Source: Aestuariibius violaceus
GTDB taxonomy: Bacteria > Pseudomonadota > Alphaproteobacteria > Rhodobacterales > Rhodobacteraceae
Length of the DNA stretch: 64,000 nucleotides
Direction: 5' to 3'
Assembly (NCBI RefSeq): GCF_040779325.2
Contig: NZ_JBFONT020000005.1
Span: 124,001-188,000 of the forward strand
Made by a program: the position numbers and the translations under genes. Within the stretch, counting starts at the first letter, position 1, and every line of letters starts with the position of its first letter. Shown one piece after another: positions 32,640 to 40,684 of the stretch. The notes under the pieces are model-generated. The model saw only the letters and a list, made by a program, of their open reading frames with translations, was not told where the DNA came from and did no database searches.

Positions 32640-35600
32640 TTATGACGACTCGATTTCGTCGAGGCGGTCGCGGGCGTCCTTGAGCTTGGCCTGTTCCTCC
32701 TGCCGGGCGCGGAGGTTTTCCTGTGTTTCCTCAACGACTTCCGGGGGCGCGCTTTCGGCGAATTTCGGGTTCTTGAGGCGCCCTTCGAGGCCGCCGATTT
32801 CCTTGCCGAGTTTTTGCAGCGCCTTGTCGAGGCGGGCCTTCTCGGCGGCGACGTCGATCAGGTCGGCGACGGGCATCGCGAAGGTGGCGCCGGGGGCCGG
32901 GATGGTGATCGCGCCTTTCGGTGCAGGGCCGTCGGTAAGGTCGGCGATCTTGGCCATCCGCTTGATAAGGCTTTCGTTTTGCGCCCAGGCGGCCTGGCCT
33001 GCCGGATCGCTTTCGACCCGGACGAGGGGCACGTCGAGCCGGTCGGGGACGTTCAGCTGCTTGCGGGCGGAGCGGATGTTTTCGATCAGGGTGATGACCC
33101 AGGAGAGTTCGGTCGCGGCCGTTTCGTCCTTGGTTGCAGCCGGTTGGGGCCAGTCGGTGGTGGCGAGCATTTTGGCGCGGTTGCCGGTCTGGGCCCAGAG
33201 CTCTTCGGTAACGAAGGGCATGAAGGGGTGGAGGAGAATCAGGCAGGTTTCCAGAACCTCGGCCATAACTCTTTGGGTTTCCTCGCGTTTTGCCGGGTCG
33301 TCACCCTGGAGGAGGGGTTTGGAGAACTCGATATACCAGTCGCAGACGCGGCCCCAGACGAAGCCGTAGAGGTGGTTGGCAGCGTCGTTGAAGCGGTAAT
33401 CGTTAAGGCACCGGTCGACCTCTTCACGGGCCTCGTCGAGCTCTCCCAAAATCCACTTATTGACGGATTCCGAGGGTGCGGCATCCGGTCGGCTTTTGGT
33501 CGGCATTTGGTCGGAGGGGACCGAACGATCGGCGAAGACCTCGTTCATCTCGGCGAATCGGAAGGCGTTCCAGATCTTGGTGGTGAAGTTGCGGTAGCCT
33601 TCGATCCGTTTCTCATCGAGGCGGATGGTGCCGGTCTGGGTGGCGATGGCCGCATTGTTGAAGCGGACGGCATCGGCGCCGTATTTGTCGATCAGCTCGA
33701 TCGGGTCGACGACGTTGCCGAGGGTCTTGGACATCTTCTGCCCCTTGGCGTCGCGGACGAGGCCGTGCAGGTAGACGGTGTCGAAGGGGCGTTCGCCGAC
33801 GACGGCGTATTGCATCATCATCATCCGCGCGACCCAGAAGAAAAGGATGTCGGAGCCGGTGATGAGGACGGAGGTCGGGAAGTAGGTCTTGTAGGCGGGA
33901 TCGTCGGTATCCGGCCAGCCGAGGGTGCCGATGGGCCAGAGGCCCGAGGAGAACCAGGTATCGAGGACGTCGGGGTCGCGCCGAACTCGGACAGTGATCG
34001 TCGTCACATCATTGGTCGGATCGTTGTCGACCTTCAACTGCCACTTGCGAGATTGCTCCACCCGCTGGTGCTCGTAGAGCGTCTCAAGGCTAGTACCGCG
34101 CATCATTTTTCTAAACTTGGCGTAATCCTCTTCCGTGATTGGCCAAGTTGGTTCGGGATCATCAAGAAGCTCTTCTACCAAGATCTCGGCGTTTGGGAAA
34201 AGTTCGGAATAAAACTGTGCCGCTTCTTGCTTCGCGTTCTCAAAGTGCGATGCACAAAATTCTCGATCTGGCATTCGATTGAGGTTGCCGTCCGATTGTC
34301 TCTCAAAGTTAGGCCCAAACCAAACCGGGATCTGGTGGCCCCACCAGAGCTGGCGGGAGATGGTCCAGGGCTCGATGTTTTCCAGCCAGTGGTAATAGGT
34401 CTTCTCTCCGCTTTCGGGGATGATCCTGACCGTGCCGTCGCGGACGGCGTCGAGCGCGGGGCCGACGATCTTTTTCGTGTCGACGAACCATTGGTCGGTC
34501 AGCATCGGCTCGATGACGACCTTGGAGCGGTCGCCGAAGGGCTGCATGATCGGTTTGGCCTCGACGAGGGGGAGGAGCTCGCGGGTCTCGCCGCCTTCCT
34601 CAGGGGCGATGGGTGAACCCGCGCCTTGCGCGGAACCACCCATCCTACGCCCGAGGCGGGGATCGGTTTCGGGGACCATGACGGCGAGGCCTTCGGAGGT
34701 GATCTGGTCGACGACCTTTTCGCGGGCTTCGAAGCGGTCGAGGCCGCGGAGGTCGTCGGGGACGAGGTTGAGGGTGTCGGCCTCGGCCTCGGTCAGGTCA
34801 CGTTCACCGCGGGCGACGGAGAGGGCGATTTCGGCGGCTTCGGCGTAGGGGGCGCCGTCGTCGCGCATGTGGCCCTTGGTGTCCATCAGGCGGTACATCG
34901 GGATGCCGCCGCGCTTGGCGACCTCGTAGTCGTTGAAGTCGTGGGCGCCGGTGATCTTGACGGCGCCCGAGCCGAAATCGGGGTCGGGGTAGTCGTCGGT
35001 GATGATGGGGATCAGGCGGCGGTGCTTCTTGGGCCCGACCGGGATCTCGCAGAGCTTGCCGACGATGGGGGCATAGCGCTCGTCCGACGGGTGGACGGCG
35101 ACGGCGCCGTCGCCGAGCATCGTCTCTGGCCGGGTCGTGGCGATGGAGATGTAGTCGCGGACCTCCTCGAAGAGGGTATTCCCGTCCGCGTCCTTCTCGA
35201 CATAGGTGTAGGTCTCGCCGCCTGCGAGCGGGTATTTGAAGTGCCACATATGGCCCGCGACTTCCTTGTTCTCGACCTCGAGGTCGGAGATCGCGGTTTC
35301 GAAGTGCGGGTCCCAGTTGACGAGGCGCTTGCCGCGGTAGATCAGGCCTTTTTCGTACATGTCGACGAAGACCTTGATGACCGCGTCGTGGAAGTTGGGG
35401 CCGTGATCGGGCTCGGGGTCGCCGGGGGCGCCGCGCATGGTGAACGCCTCGCGCGACCAGTCCATCGACGCGCCGAGGCGGCGGTCCTGTTCCACGATGC
35501 CGCCGCCGGATGTCGCCTTCCATTCCCAGACCTTGGCGAGGAAATCCTCGCGGCTCATGTCCTGGCGGCGGATGTTGCCCTGTTCCTTGAGCTGGCGTTC

Positions 35601-35882
35601 GACGACCAGCTGGGTGGCGATGCCCGCATGGTCGAGCCCCGGCTGCCAGAGCGTGTTGTCGCCGCGCATCCGGTGCCAGCGGGTGAGGATGTCCATCAGC
35701 GTGTGGTTGAAGGCGTGGCCCGCGTGGAGGAAGCCGGTCACGTTGGGGGGCGGCAGGAGGATGCAGAAAGGATCGGCGCCGGGCTTGGCGTTGGCACCGG
35801 CCTTGAAGGCGCCGGCGGCCTCCCAGGCGTCGGCGATGCGCGGTTCGGCCTCTGCGGCGTTGAAGGTCTTTTCGAGCGGCAT
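32640..35882 (-). CDS. valS: Valyl-tRNA synthetase with unusual internal insertions
   Basis: ValS charges tRNA-Val with valine and edits mischarged threonine. The class I signatures are present: PNVTGFLHAGHA (HIGH-type) near residue 48 and GQKMSKTLGN (KMSKS) near residue 720. The C-terminal coiled-coil arm contains LDKALQKLGKEIGGLEGRL. At 1080 residues it is clearly longer than the usual 900-1000. Three stretches look inserted: residues about 412-427, encoded by a 37-base hairpin (34608-34644); about 521-631, encoded by AT-richer DNA with no likeness to the usual short connector before RDPDVLDTWFSSGLWP; and about 790-802 (SDQMPTKSRPDA), encoded by the 36-base repeat. All keep the frame. The start is ATG 35882 with GGAGG upstream. 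The gene is presumably essential and functional. Confidence 0.95.
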   Translation of the reverse strand: MPLEKTFNAAEAEPRIADAWEAAGAFKAGANAKPGADPFCILLPPPNVTGFLHAGHAFNHTLMDILTRWHRMRGDNTLWQPGLDHAGIATQLVVERQLKEQGNIRRQDMSREDFLAKVWEWKATSGGGIVEQDRRLGASMDWSREAFTMRGAPGDPEPDHGPNFHDAVIKVFVDMYEKGLIYRGKRLVNWDPHFETAISDLEVENKEVAGHMWHFKYPLAGGETYTYVEKDADGNTLFEEVRDYISIATTRPETMLGDGAVAVHPSDERYAPIVGKLCEIPVGPKKHRRLIPIITDDYPDPDFGSGAVKITGAHDFNDYEVAKRGGIPMYRLMDTKGHMRDDGAPYAEAAEIALSVARGERDLTEAEADTLNLVPDDLRGLDRFEAREKVVDQITSEGLAVMVPETDPRLGRRMGGSAQGAGSPIAPEEGGETRELLPLVEAKPIMQPFGDRSKVVIEPMLTDQWFVDTKKIVGPALDAVRDGTVRIIPESGEKTYYHWLENIEPWTISRQLWWGHQIPVWFGPNFERQSDGNLNRMPDREFCASHFENAKQEAAQFYSELFPNAEILVEELLDDPEPTWPITEEDYAKFRKMMRGTSLETLYEHQRVEQSRKWQLKVDNDPTNDVTTITVRVRRDPDVLDTWFSSGLWPIGTLGWPDTDDPAYKTYFPTSVLITGSDILFFWVARMMMMQYAVVGERPFDTVYLHGLVRDAKGQKMSKTLGNVVDPIELIDKYGADAVRFNNAAIATQTGTIRLDEKRIEGYRNFTTKIWNAFRFAEMNEVFADRSVPSDQMPTKSRPDAAPSESVNKWILGELDEAREEVDRCLNDYRFNDAANHLYGFVWGRVCDWYIEFSKPLLQGDDPAKREETQRVMAEVLETCLILLHPFMPFVTEELWAQTGNRAKMLATTDWPQPAATKDETAATELSWVITLIENIRSARKQLNVPDRLDVPLVRVESDPAGQAAWAQNESLIKRMAKIADLTDGPAPKGAITIPAPGATFAMPVADLIDVAAEKARLDKALQKLGKEIGGLEGRLKNPKFAESAPPEVVEETQENLRARQEEQAKLKDARDRLDEIESS
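33479..33514. repeat. 36-base interspersed repeat, copy 2, in frame inside valS
   Basis: CGG followed by CATCCGGTCGG, CTTTTGGTCGG and CATTTGGTCGG, then A. On the valS strand it reads as twelve codons (SDQMPTKSRPDAA region) and keeps the frame because three 11-base units plus three bases equal 36. It lies between the catalytic core and the anticodon-binding domain of ValS. Confidence 0.85.
33990..34330 (-). other. AT-richer insertion-like segment inside valS
   Basis: By eye the G+C content drops to about half here, while the flanking valS sequence is around two thirds. Codon use changes at the same time (AAA, TTT, AAT and TTG are frequent). The encoded residues (about 521-631) contain FERQSDGNLNRMPDREF and ILVEELLDDPEPTWPITEEDY, and do not resemble the short linker found here in other ValS. 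Acquisition of foreign DNA by recombination is one reading; a lineage-specific extension is another. Confidence 0.5.
34608..34644. repeat. 37-base palindromic element in frame inside valS
   Basis: GATGGGTG (34608-34615) pairs with CACCCATC (34637-34644). Inside it CCGCGC (34619-34624) pairs with GCGCGG (34628-34633) around a three-base loop. CTACGC follows. The outer arms plus flank (ACCCATCCTACG) recall a palindromic repeat I associate with Rhodobacteraceae genomes. On the valS strand it encodes residues around RMGGSAQGAGSPI, a Gly/Ala-rich stretch not expected in ValS. Confidence 0.65.
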
Positions 35883-35955
35883 GTCTGTCCTCCGGGTCGC
35901 TCGGTCGCATAGCGAAGGCGGCCCGGGAGGGGAAGAGGGATGCTGCCGGTTGGGG

Positions 35956-36216
35956 TCAGGCGGTCTTCTTGAGGTCGTCGAAGACGGTGTAGTTGAGGCA
36001 GGCGGACGGGGTTTCCGCGGCGCCGTCCAGATGATCGGGCAGCCACTCTTTGCAGCCCTCGGCCCACATGCAGCCGCGGCAGCGTTCGACCATCCCGGCC
36101 CAGTCCTGCGAGGACAGCTTGCCCGCCGCGAAGAGACCGATCACGTCTGTGCCGTTCGCGCGGGCCATTCCTGCAACAAGGCGTTGGTGTTCGCGGGGAT
36201 CTCCGAGGGGTTTCAT
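35956..36216 (-). CDS. DUF6455 family small protein
   Basis: An 86-residue protein with four conserved cysteines: CRGCMWAEGC around residues 48-57 and a last one in SACLNY near residue 75. This spacing fits the DUF6455 family of alphaproteobacteria, whose function is unknown; the cysteines may hold a metal or a cluster (inference). The start is ATG 36216, chosen because AAAAGG lies just before it and the family begins with a similar helix (KPLGDPREHQRLVAGMARANG region). It is divergent from the next gene and 73 bases beyond the valS start. Confidence 0.8.
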   Translation of the reverse strand: MKPLGDPREHQRLVAGMARANGTDVIGLFAAGKLSSQDWAGMVERCRGCMWAEGCKEWLPDHLDGAAETPSACLNYTVFDDLKKTA

Positions 36217-36359
36217 GGCAAGCCTTTTCTTGCTGGGGGTGGGACGCCTTGGTTTGTGCCCGGCCGGGGCGGTTCGATCCTTGATCTGGATCAAGGCGGG
36301 AAGGTTGGAGCCCGCGCCGAGGCCCTTTAGGGTGCTGCTGGTCAAGACAGGGGCAGGAC

Positions 36360-37148
36360 ATGCGAGATGGGCCCGAAAAGCACAGCGTGGATCGCCCGAA
36401 AAGCGCCTGGGCACTGTGGCGGGAGCAGCCGCCGCGGGGGGCGTTCTTTACGGTGCCGATCCTGATCTACCTCTTCTGCCTCGCGATCTGGGTTTTCGCG
36501 GATAGCACCGCCAGCCAGTTCGAGCGGGAGGGGCGCATCGCCGTCGCGGAGGCTGTCGGGTTCGAGCGGTTCGAGAGCCAGGATAGCGAGGGCGAGTGGG
36601 AAACCACCTATGTGATGGAGTATTTCTACGAGGTCGACGGGGTGCGCTATGACAAGCGGTCGACCCGGTCGACGCCGTGGCCCCGGCGTGTGGGGGATCA
36701 GTTCGAGATCCAATACTTGGCGAGCAGGCCCGAACGTATCGAGGTTTCCATCGGAAGCGCCCGCGCCGCCGAACTGTTTCTCGGCTGGACGTTGTTCGGC
36801 TTGTCGCTGTTTATCGGGACGCTGATCCTTGTCCGGGGGAGCGCGGTGATCCGCGCGATCCGGGCCCGCCGGTTGGGGGAAGAGGTCGAAGGGCGGATCG
36901 TCTTCATGCAGATATCGGAGCGGACCGAGAACGGGCGATCCGTTCCGGGCAGGGGCATGTTCCGCTGGGTGACGGAGGACGGGATCTATGGATCGCACCG
37001 CAATATCCCGCACTATGTCTATGGCCGCTACGAGAAGGGTGACCGGCTGCGATTGTTCCGCCTTGGCCGGAAGACCTGGTGGGAAGGCGATGTCGGGCCG
37101 CGGCGGCTGGATGAGAGCAATATTCCGGAGGTCCCGCAGGGTCGGTGA
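36360..37148 (+). CDS. DUF3592 domain membrane protein
   Basis: A 262-residue protein with two transmembrane helices (about residues 28-46, FFTVPILIYLFCLAIWVF, and 135-155, LFLGWTLFGLSLFIGTLILV). The soluble segment between them (about 55-125, YVMEYFYEVDGVRYDKRS, then VGDQFEIQYLASRPERIEV) is a typical DUF3592 beta domain. A second similar domain follows the second helix. The function is unknown. ATG 36360 follows GGGGCAGGAC, a weak ribosome binding site. It stands alone on its strand before the molybdenum hydroxylase gene. Confidence 0.8.
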   Translation: MRDGPEKHSVDRPKSAWALWREQPPRGAFFTVPILIYLFCLAIWVFADSTASQFEREGRIAVAEAVGFERFESQDSEGEWETTYVMEYFYEVDGVRYDKRSTRSTPWPRRVGDQFEIQYLASRPERIEVSIGSARAAELFLGWTLFGLSLFIGTLILVRGSAVIRAIRARRLGEEVEGRIVFMQISERTENGRSVPGRGMFRWVTEDGIYGSHRNIPHYVYGRYEKGDRLRLFRLGRKTWWEGDVGPRRLDESNIPEVPQGR

Positions 37149-37256
37149 CCGCCGCTGTTCACCGGATCGAAAGGCCCTGCGGCTAACCTGCTCTGGACAC
37201 GCCGGACGCCGCGGATAGGTTGCGCGGGACAGCGTGACGCAAAGGGGCAGCAAGCC

Positions 37257-39554
37257 ATGGAAAAGTTCGGCAAGAGCCAGGCGATCAGACGGGTTGAGGA
37301 TCTGCGGTTTCTGACCGGGCAGGGGGGCTATGTGGATGATATCGCGCCGGAGGGGGCGCTGTTTGCCTATGTCCTGCGGTCGAGCGAGGCGCATGGGACG
37401 ATCGCCAGCATCGATGCGGAGGAGGCCCGCGGGATGCCCGGCGTGCATCTGGTGCTGACTGCCGCCGATCTGGCCGGGCACGGGGTGACGCGCGGGATCG
37501 GGACCTCGCCGGTCAAGAATATCGACGGATCGAAGGGGGCGACGCCGAAGCGCCCCCTGCTGGCCGAGGATCGGGTGCGCTTCGTGGGCGAGGCGGTGGC
37601 CTTCGTCGTCGCCGACACGCTGGCCGAGGCCAAGGACGCGGCCGAGGCGATCATGGTCGATATCGACAGTCTCGACCCGCATGTGGAGCTCGCCGAGGGC
37701 GGGCCACTGCTTCACGACGAGGTGCCGGGGAACCTCGCCTTCGACTGGGGCAAGGGCGACAAGGCGGCGGTGGACGCGGCTTTGGACGGCGCGGCGCACC
37801 GGGTGCGGCTGGAGGTCGAGGACAACCGGATCATCGTCAACTCGATGGAGCCGCGGGGATGTTTTGCCGAAATGCTCGACGGCGGGCGGCTGCATGTCGC
37901 CAATAACGGGCAGGGGGTCTGGGACCCCAAGCGCGATCTGGCCAAGGTGCTGGAGATGGAAGAAGACGCGGTCCGCGTGACCAACCCTGACACCGGCGGC
38001 GGGTTCGGCATGAAGTCGATGAGCTATCCCGAGATGTTCCTGACGGCCATCGCGGCCCGCGCGTTGGGCCAGCCGGTGCGCTGGATGGCGGAGCGGACGG
38101 AATCGATGCTGTCGGACAATGCGGGGCGGGACCTGATCTCGACAGCCGAGCTGGGCTTTGACGCGGATCACCGGATTGTCGCCTACAAGGTCGAGACGTT
38201 GTGCAACCTCGGGGCGCATAACTCGCAGCTGGCGCAATACATCCAGTCGGAGCTGTTCGCGAAGGTGCTGATGGGCTGCTACGATGTGCAGGCGACCTGG
38301 TTGGGCGTGAAGGGCGTGTTCACCAACACCACGCCGGTCGACGCCTATCGCGGGGCCGGGCGGCCCGAGGCGATCTATGTGCTGGAGCGGGTCATGGACC
38401 ATGCCGCACGGCAGCTGGGCGTCGATGCCTGGGAGCTGCGGCGCAAGAACTTCATCCGGGCCGAGCAGTTTCCCTATAAGAGCGCGACCGGCGAGATGTA
38501 TGATGTGGGCGATTTCGCCCGCGTGCTGGGCCGGGTCGCCGACGAGGCGGATCGGGGCGGGTTCGCCGCGCGCAAGGCGGCGTCGGAAGCGGAGGGGAAG
38601 CTGCGCGGCATGGGCCTGTGCTATTACATCGAGTCGATCCTGGGCGATCCGTCCGAAGGCGCGCGGGTCGTCTTCACCGAAGACGGCGCCGAGATCCATG
38701 TGGGCACCCAATCGAACGGCCAGGGGCACGAGACGGCCTTCGCCAAGTTCCTGAGCGATCAGAGCGGGATCCCGATGGAGAAGATCACCGTCATCCAGGG
38801 GGACAGTGACGTGATCGCCGAAGGCGGCGGCACGGGCGGGTCGCGGTCGGCCACGACGCAGGCCAATGCCACGCTCGCGGTCGTCAGCCAGATGGTCGAG
38901 GCGTTCGGCGCCTTCCTCGCCGAGCGGGAGGAGGTTGATCCGGGTGAGGTCAGCTTCGACGACGAACGGTTCCGGATTGCTGGGTCGAACGTGGCCCCGA
39001 CCATGCTGGAGGCGGCCGGGATGGCGCGCGCGGCGGGGCGGGAGGATCTGCTGAACCACCATGCCAAGGCGACGCTGCCCGGCCGCTCCTACCCGAACGG
39101 CGCCCATGTGGCCGAGGTTGAGATCGATCCGGCGACCGGCTGGATGGCCGTCGTGCGCTACACGGTGACCGATGATTTCGGCAACCTGCTGAACCCCCTG
39201 CTGGTCGAAGGGCAGATCCATGGCGGCGTGGCCCAGGGGATCGGCCAGGCCTGGAACGAGCGGGTGGTCTATGACGAGAACGGCCAGCTTCTGACCGCGA
39301 CCTTCATGGATTACGGTGTGCCGCGGGCGAACGACCTGCCGATGATCGCCTTCACCACCGAACCCGTGCCGTCGACAGCCAACCCGATGGGCATGAAGGG
39401 CTGCGGCGAGGCGGGGACGGTCGGCGCGCTCGCCGCGGTGGCCAATGCGGTGCAGGATGCGGTCTGGGATCTGGGGATCAAGAAGGTCGACATGCCGTTC
39501 ACGCCGCTGCGGGTCTGGGAGATGCTGAAAGAGGGTGAGAGTGCCGCTGCGTGA
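37257..39554 (+). CDS. Xanthine dehydrogenase-family molybdopterin-binding large subunit (CoxL-like)
   Basis: A 765-residue molybdenum hydroxylase large subunit. It has the N-terminal a/b hammerhead domain (RVEDLRFLTGQGGYVDD), the second domain with NTTPVDAYRGAGRPEAIYVLERVMD, several Moco-contacting loops (GGGFGMKS, SNGQGHETAFAK, GTGGSRSAT) and the catalytic Glu in GMKGCGEAGTVG. The active-site loop AYRGAGRPE is of the form II type and differs from true CO dehydrogenase (AYRCSFR). So the substrate is probably an aldehyde or heterocycle, not CO. No FAD or 2Fe-2S subunit gene lies within the window next to it, which is odd. It has no clear signal peptide. Confidence 0.9.
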   Translation: MEKFGKSQAIRRVEDLRFLTGQGGYVDDIAPEGALFAYVLRSSEAHGTIASIDAEEARGMPGVHLVLTAADLAGHGVTRGIGTSPVKNIDGSKGATPKRPLLAEDRVRFVGEAVAFVVADTLAEAKDAAEAIMVDIDSLDPHVELAEGGPLLHDEVPGNLAFDWGKGDKAAVDAALDGAAHRVRLEVEDNRIIVNSMEPRGCFAEMLDGGRLHVANNGQGVWDPKRDLAKVLEMEEDAVRVTNPDTGGGFGMKSMSYPEMFLTAIAARALGQPVRWMAERTESMLSDNAGRDLISTAELGFDADHRIVAYKVETLCNLGAHNSQLAQYIQSELFAKVLMGCYDVQATWLGVKGVFTNTTPVDAYRGAGRPEAIYVLERVMDHAARQLGVDAWELRRKNFIRAEQFPYKSATGEMYDVGDFARVLGRVADEADRGGFAARKAASEAEGKLRGMGLCYYIESILGDPSEGARVVFTEDGAEIHVGTQSNGQGHETAFAKFLSDQSGIPMEKITVIQGDSDVIAEGGGTGGSRSATTQANATLAVVSQMVEAFGAFLAEREEVDPGEVSFDDERFRIAGSNVAPTMLEAAGMARAAGREDLLNHHAKATLPGRSYPNGAHVAEVEIDPATGWMAVVRYTVTDDFGNLLNPLLVEGQIHGGVAQGIGQAWNERVVYDENGQLLTATFMDYGVPRANDLPMIAFTTEPVPSTANPMGMKGCGEAGTVGALAAVANAVQDAVWDLGIKKVDMPFTPLRVWEMLKEGESAAA

Positions 39555-40590
39555 CTGGCTTCTCCGCGCCGTCGGCCGGGCGCCGCGCCGGGAAACCGGC
39601 AAGCCCACCATCACGCGCGGGCACCACACCCATATCATCATCCTCGACGGCACGATGTCGTCCCTCGACGAGGGGGAGGAAAGCAATGCGGGCCTGCTCT
39701 ACAAGCTTCTGTCGGAGGAGGGGCCGAAGAAGGGTCTGACGCTGTATTACGAGGCGGGGATCCAGTGGCGCGACTGGTCGCGGACCTGGGACGTGATCAC
39801 CGGGCGCGGCATCAACCGGCAGATCCAGCGCGCCTATGGCGTGCTTGCCTCGCGCTATCGGGAGGGGGACCGGATTTTCCTCGTGGGCTTCTCCCGCGGG
39901 GCCTATGCGGCGCGGTCGTTGGCCGGGGTGATCGACCAGATCGGGCTTCTGAAGAACACCGATGCCACCGAACGGAACATCCGCGAGGTCTATCGCCATT
40001 ATCGCTATGGCACCGGCAGCGCGGCGGCACAGGTCTTTGCCGAGCGGCACTGCCACCCGGCAGTCGTGATCGAGGCTGTCGCGGTCTGGGACACGGTCAA
40101 GGCGCTGGGGCTGCGCCTGCCGCTTCTCTGGCGGCTGCTGCCCCAGAAGCACGAGTTCCATAACCACGCACTGGGTCCCGCGATCCGCAACGGCTTCCAC
40201 GCTTTGGCGCTGGAGGAGCGGCGGATGGCCTACGCGCCCATCCTCTGGCGCTGCGATCCCGCCTGGGCCGGACGGATGGAGCAGGTCTGGTTCCGCGGCA
40301 CCCATGGCGATGTGGGCGGCCAGCTTGGCGGGCACGAAGAGGCCCGGCCACTGTCGAACATCCCCTTCGCCTGGATCGTCGGGCGGCTGGAGCTTTGCGG
40401 GCTCGACCTTCCGGACAATTGGCGCGCGCGCTACGCCCAGGACGCCGACGCGCCCTCGATCGGGGCCTGGCGGGGCTGGTCGAAGCTGTTCCTGTTCCGG
40501 CGCCGCCGCGTCGTGGGCCGCGACCCGTCGGAGCGGCTGCACGAAACCGCGCTGGCCACGCCGGAAATCGGCCTTGTCCTGGCCGATTGA
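39541..40590 (+). CDS. DUF2235 alpha/beta-hydrolase-like protein (Tle1-related)
   Basis: A 349-residue protein of the DUF2235 family. After HIIILDGTMSS comes a helical region, then the nucleophile elbow GFSRGAYAARSLAG (GxSxG around residue 118), a conserved AVWDTVKALG and GTHGDVGG with the acid/His pair. Some DUF2235 proteins are phospholipase A effectors of type VI secretion (Tle1); others are housekeeping proteins of unknown substrate. There is no type VI gene or VgrG nearby, so an effector role is not supported. GTG 39541 is chosen because GAGG lies six bases upstream; GTG 39535 is possible. It overlaps the molybdenum hydroxylase gene by 14 bases. Confidence 0.88.
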   Translation: MPLRDWLLRAVGRAPRRETGKPTITRGHHTHIIILDGTMSSLDEGEESNAGLLYKLLSEEGPKKGLTLYYEAGIQWRDWSRTWDVITGRGINRQIQRAYGVLASRYREGDRIFLVGFSRGAYAARSLAGVIDQIGLLKNTDATERNIREVYRHYRYGTGSAAAQVFAERHCHPAVVIEAVAVWDTVKALGLRLPLLWRLLPQKHEFHNHALGPAIRNGFHALALEERRMAYAPILWRCDPAWAGRMEQVWFRGTHGDVGGQLGGHEEARPLSNIPFAWIVGRLELCGLDLPDNWRARYAQDADAPSIGAWRGWSKLFLFRRRRVVGRDPSERLHETALATPEIGLVLAD

Positions 40591-40620
40591 TCCTTCATCT
40601 GGCCAAGAGTACTCCGGGGT

Positions 40621-40673
40621 CCGGGGCAGCGCCCCGGCTGGCCCGAAGGGCAGATGACATGCGCCGCAGGCGC
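40621..40673. repeat. Row of three short hairpins between convergent genes
   Basis: CCGGGGC (40621-40627) pairs with GCCCCGG (40631-40637); GCCC (40641-40644) pairs with GGGC (40648-40651); GCGCC (40661-40665) pairs with GGCGC (40669-40673). The loops have three bases each. Such CCGGGGCAGCGCCCCGG elements are familiar as intergenic repeats in roseobacter genomes. It sits between the ends of two convergent genes and may serve as a bidirectional terminator. Confidence 0.6.
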
Positions 40674-40684
40674 TCCGTTTGAGA

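Noticed and set aside
34626..35912. A long plus-strand open frame opposite valS
   Set aside because: It is a Val/Gly/Asp-rich antisense translation without motifs; the valS frame carries the HIGH and KMSKS signatures.
37257..39554. Carbon monoxide dehydrogenase form I
   Set aside because: The active-site loop is AYRGAGRPE, not the CO dehydrogenase AYRCSFR, and the other subunits are missing.
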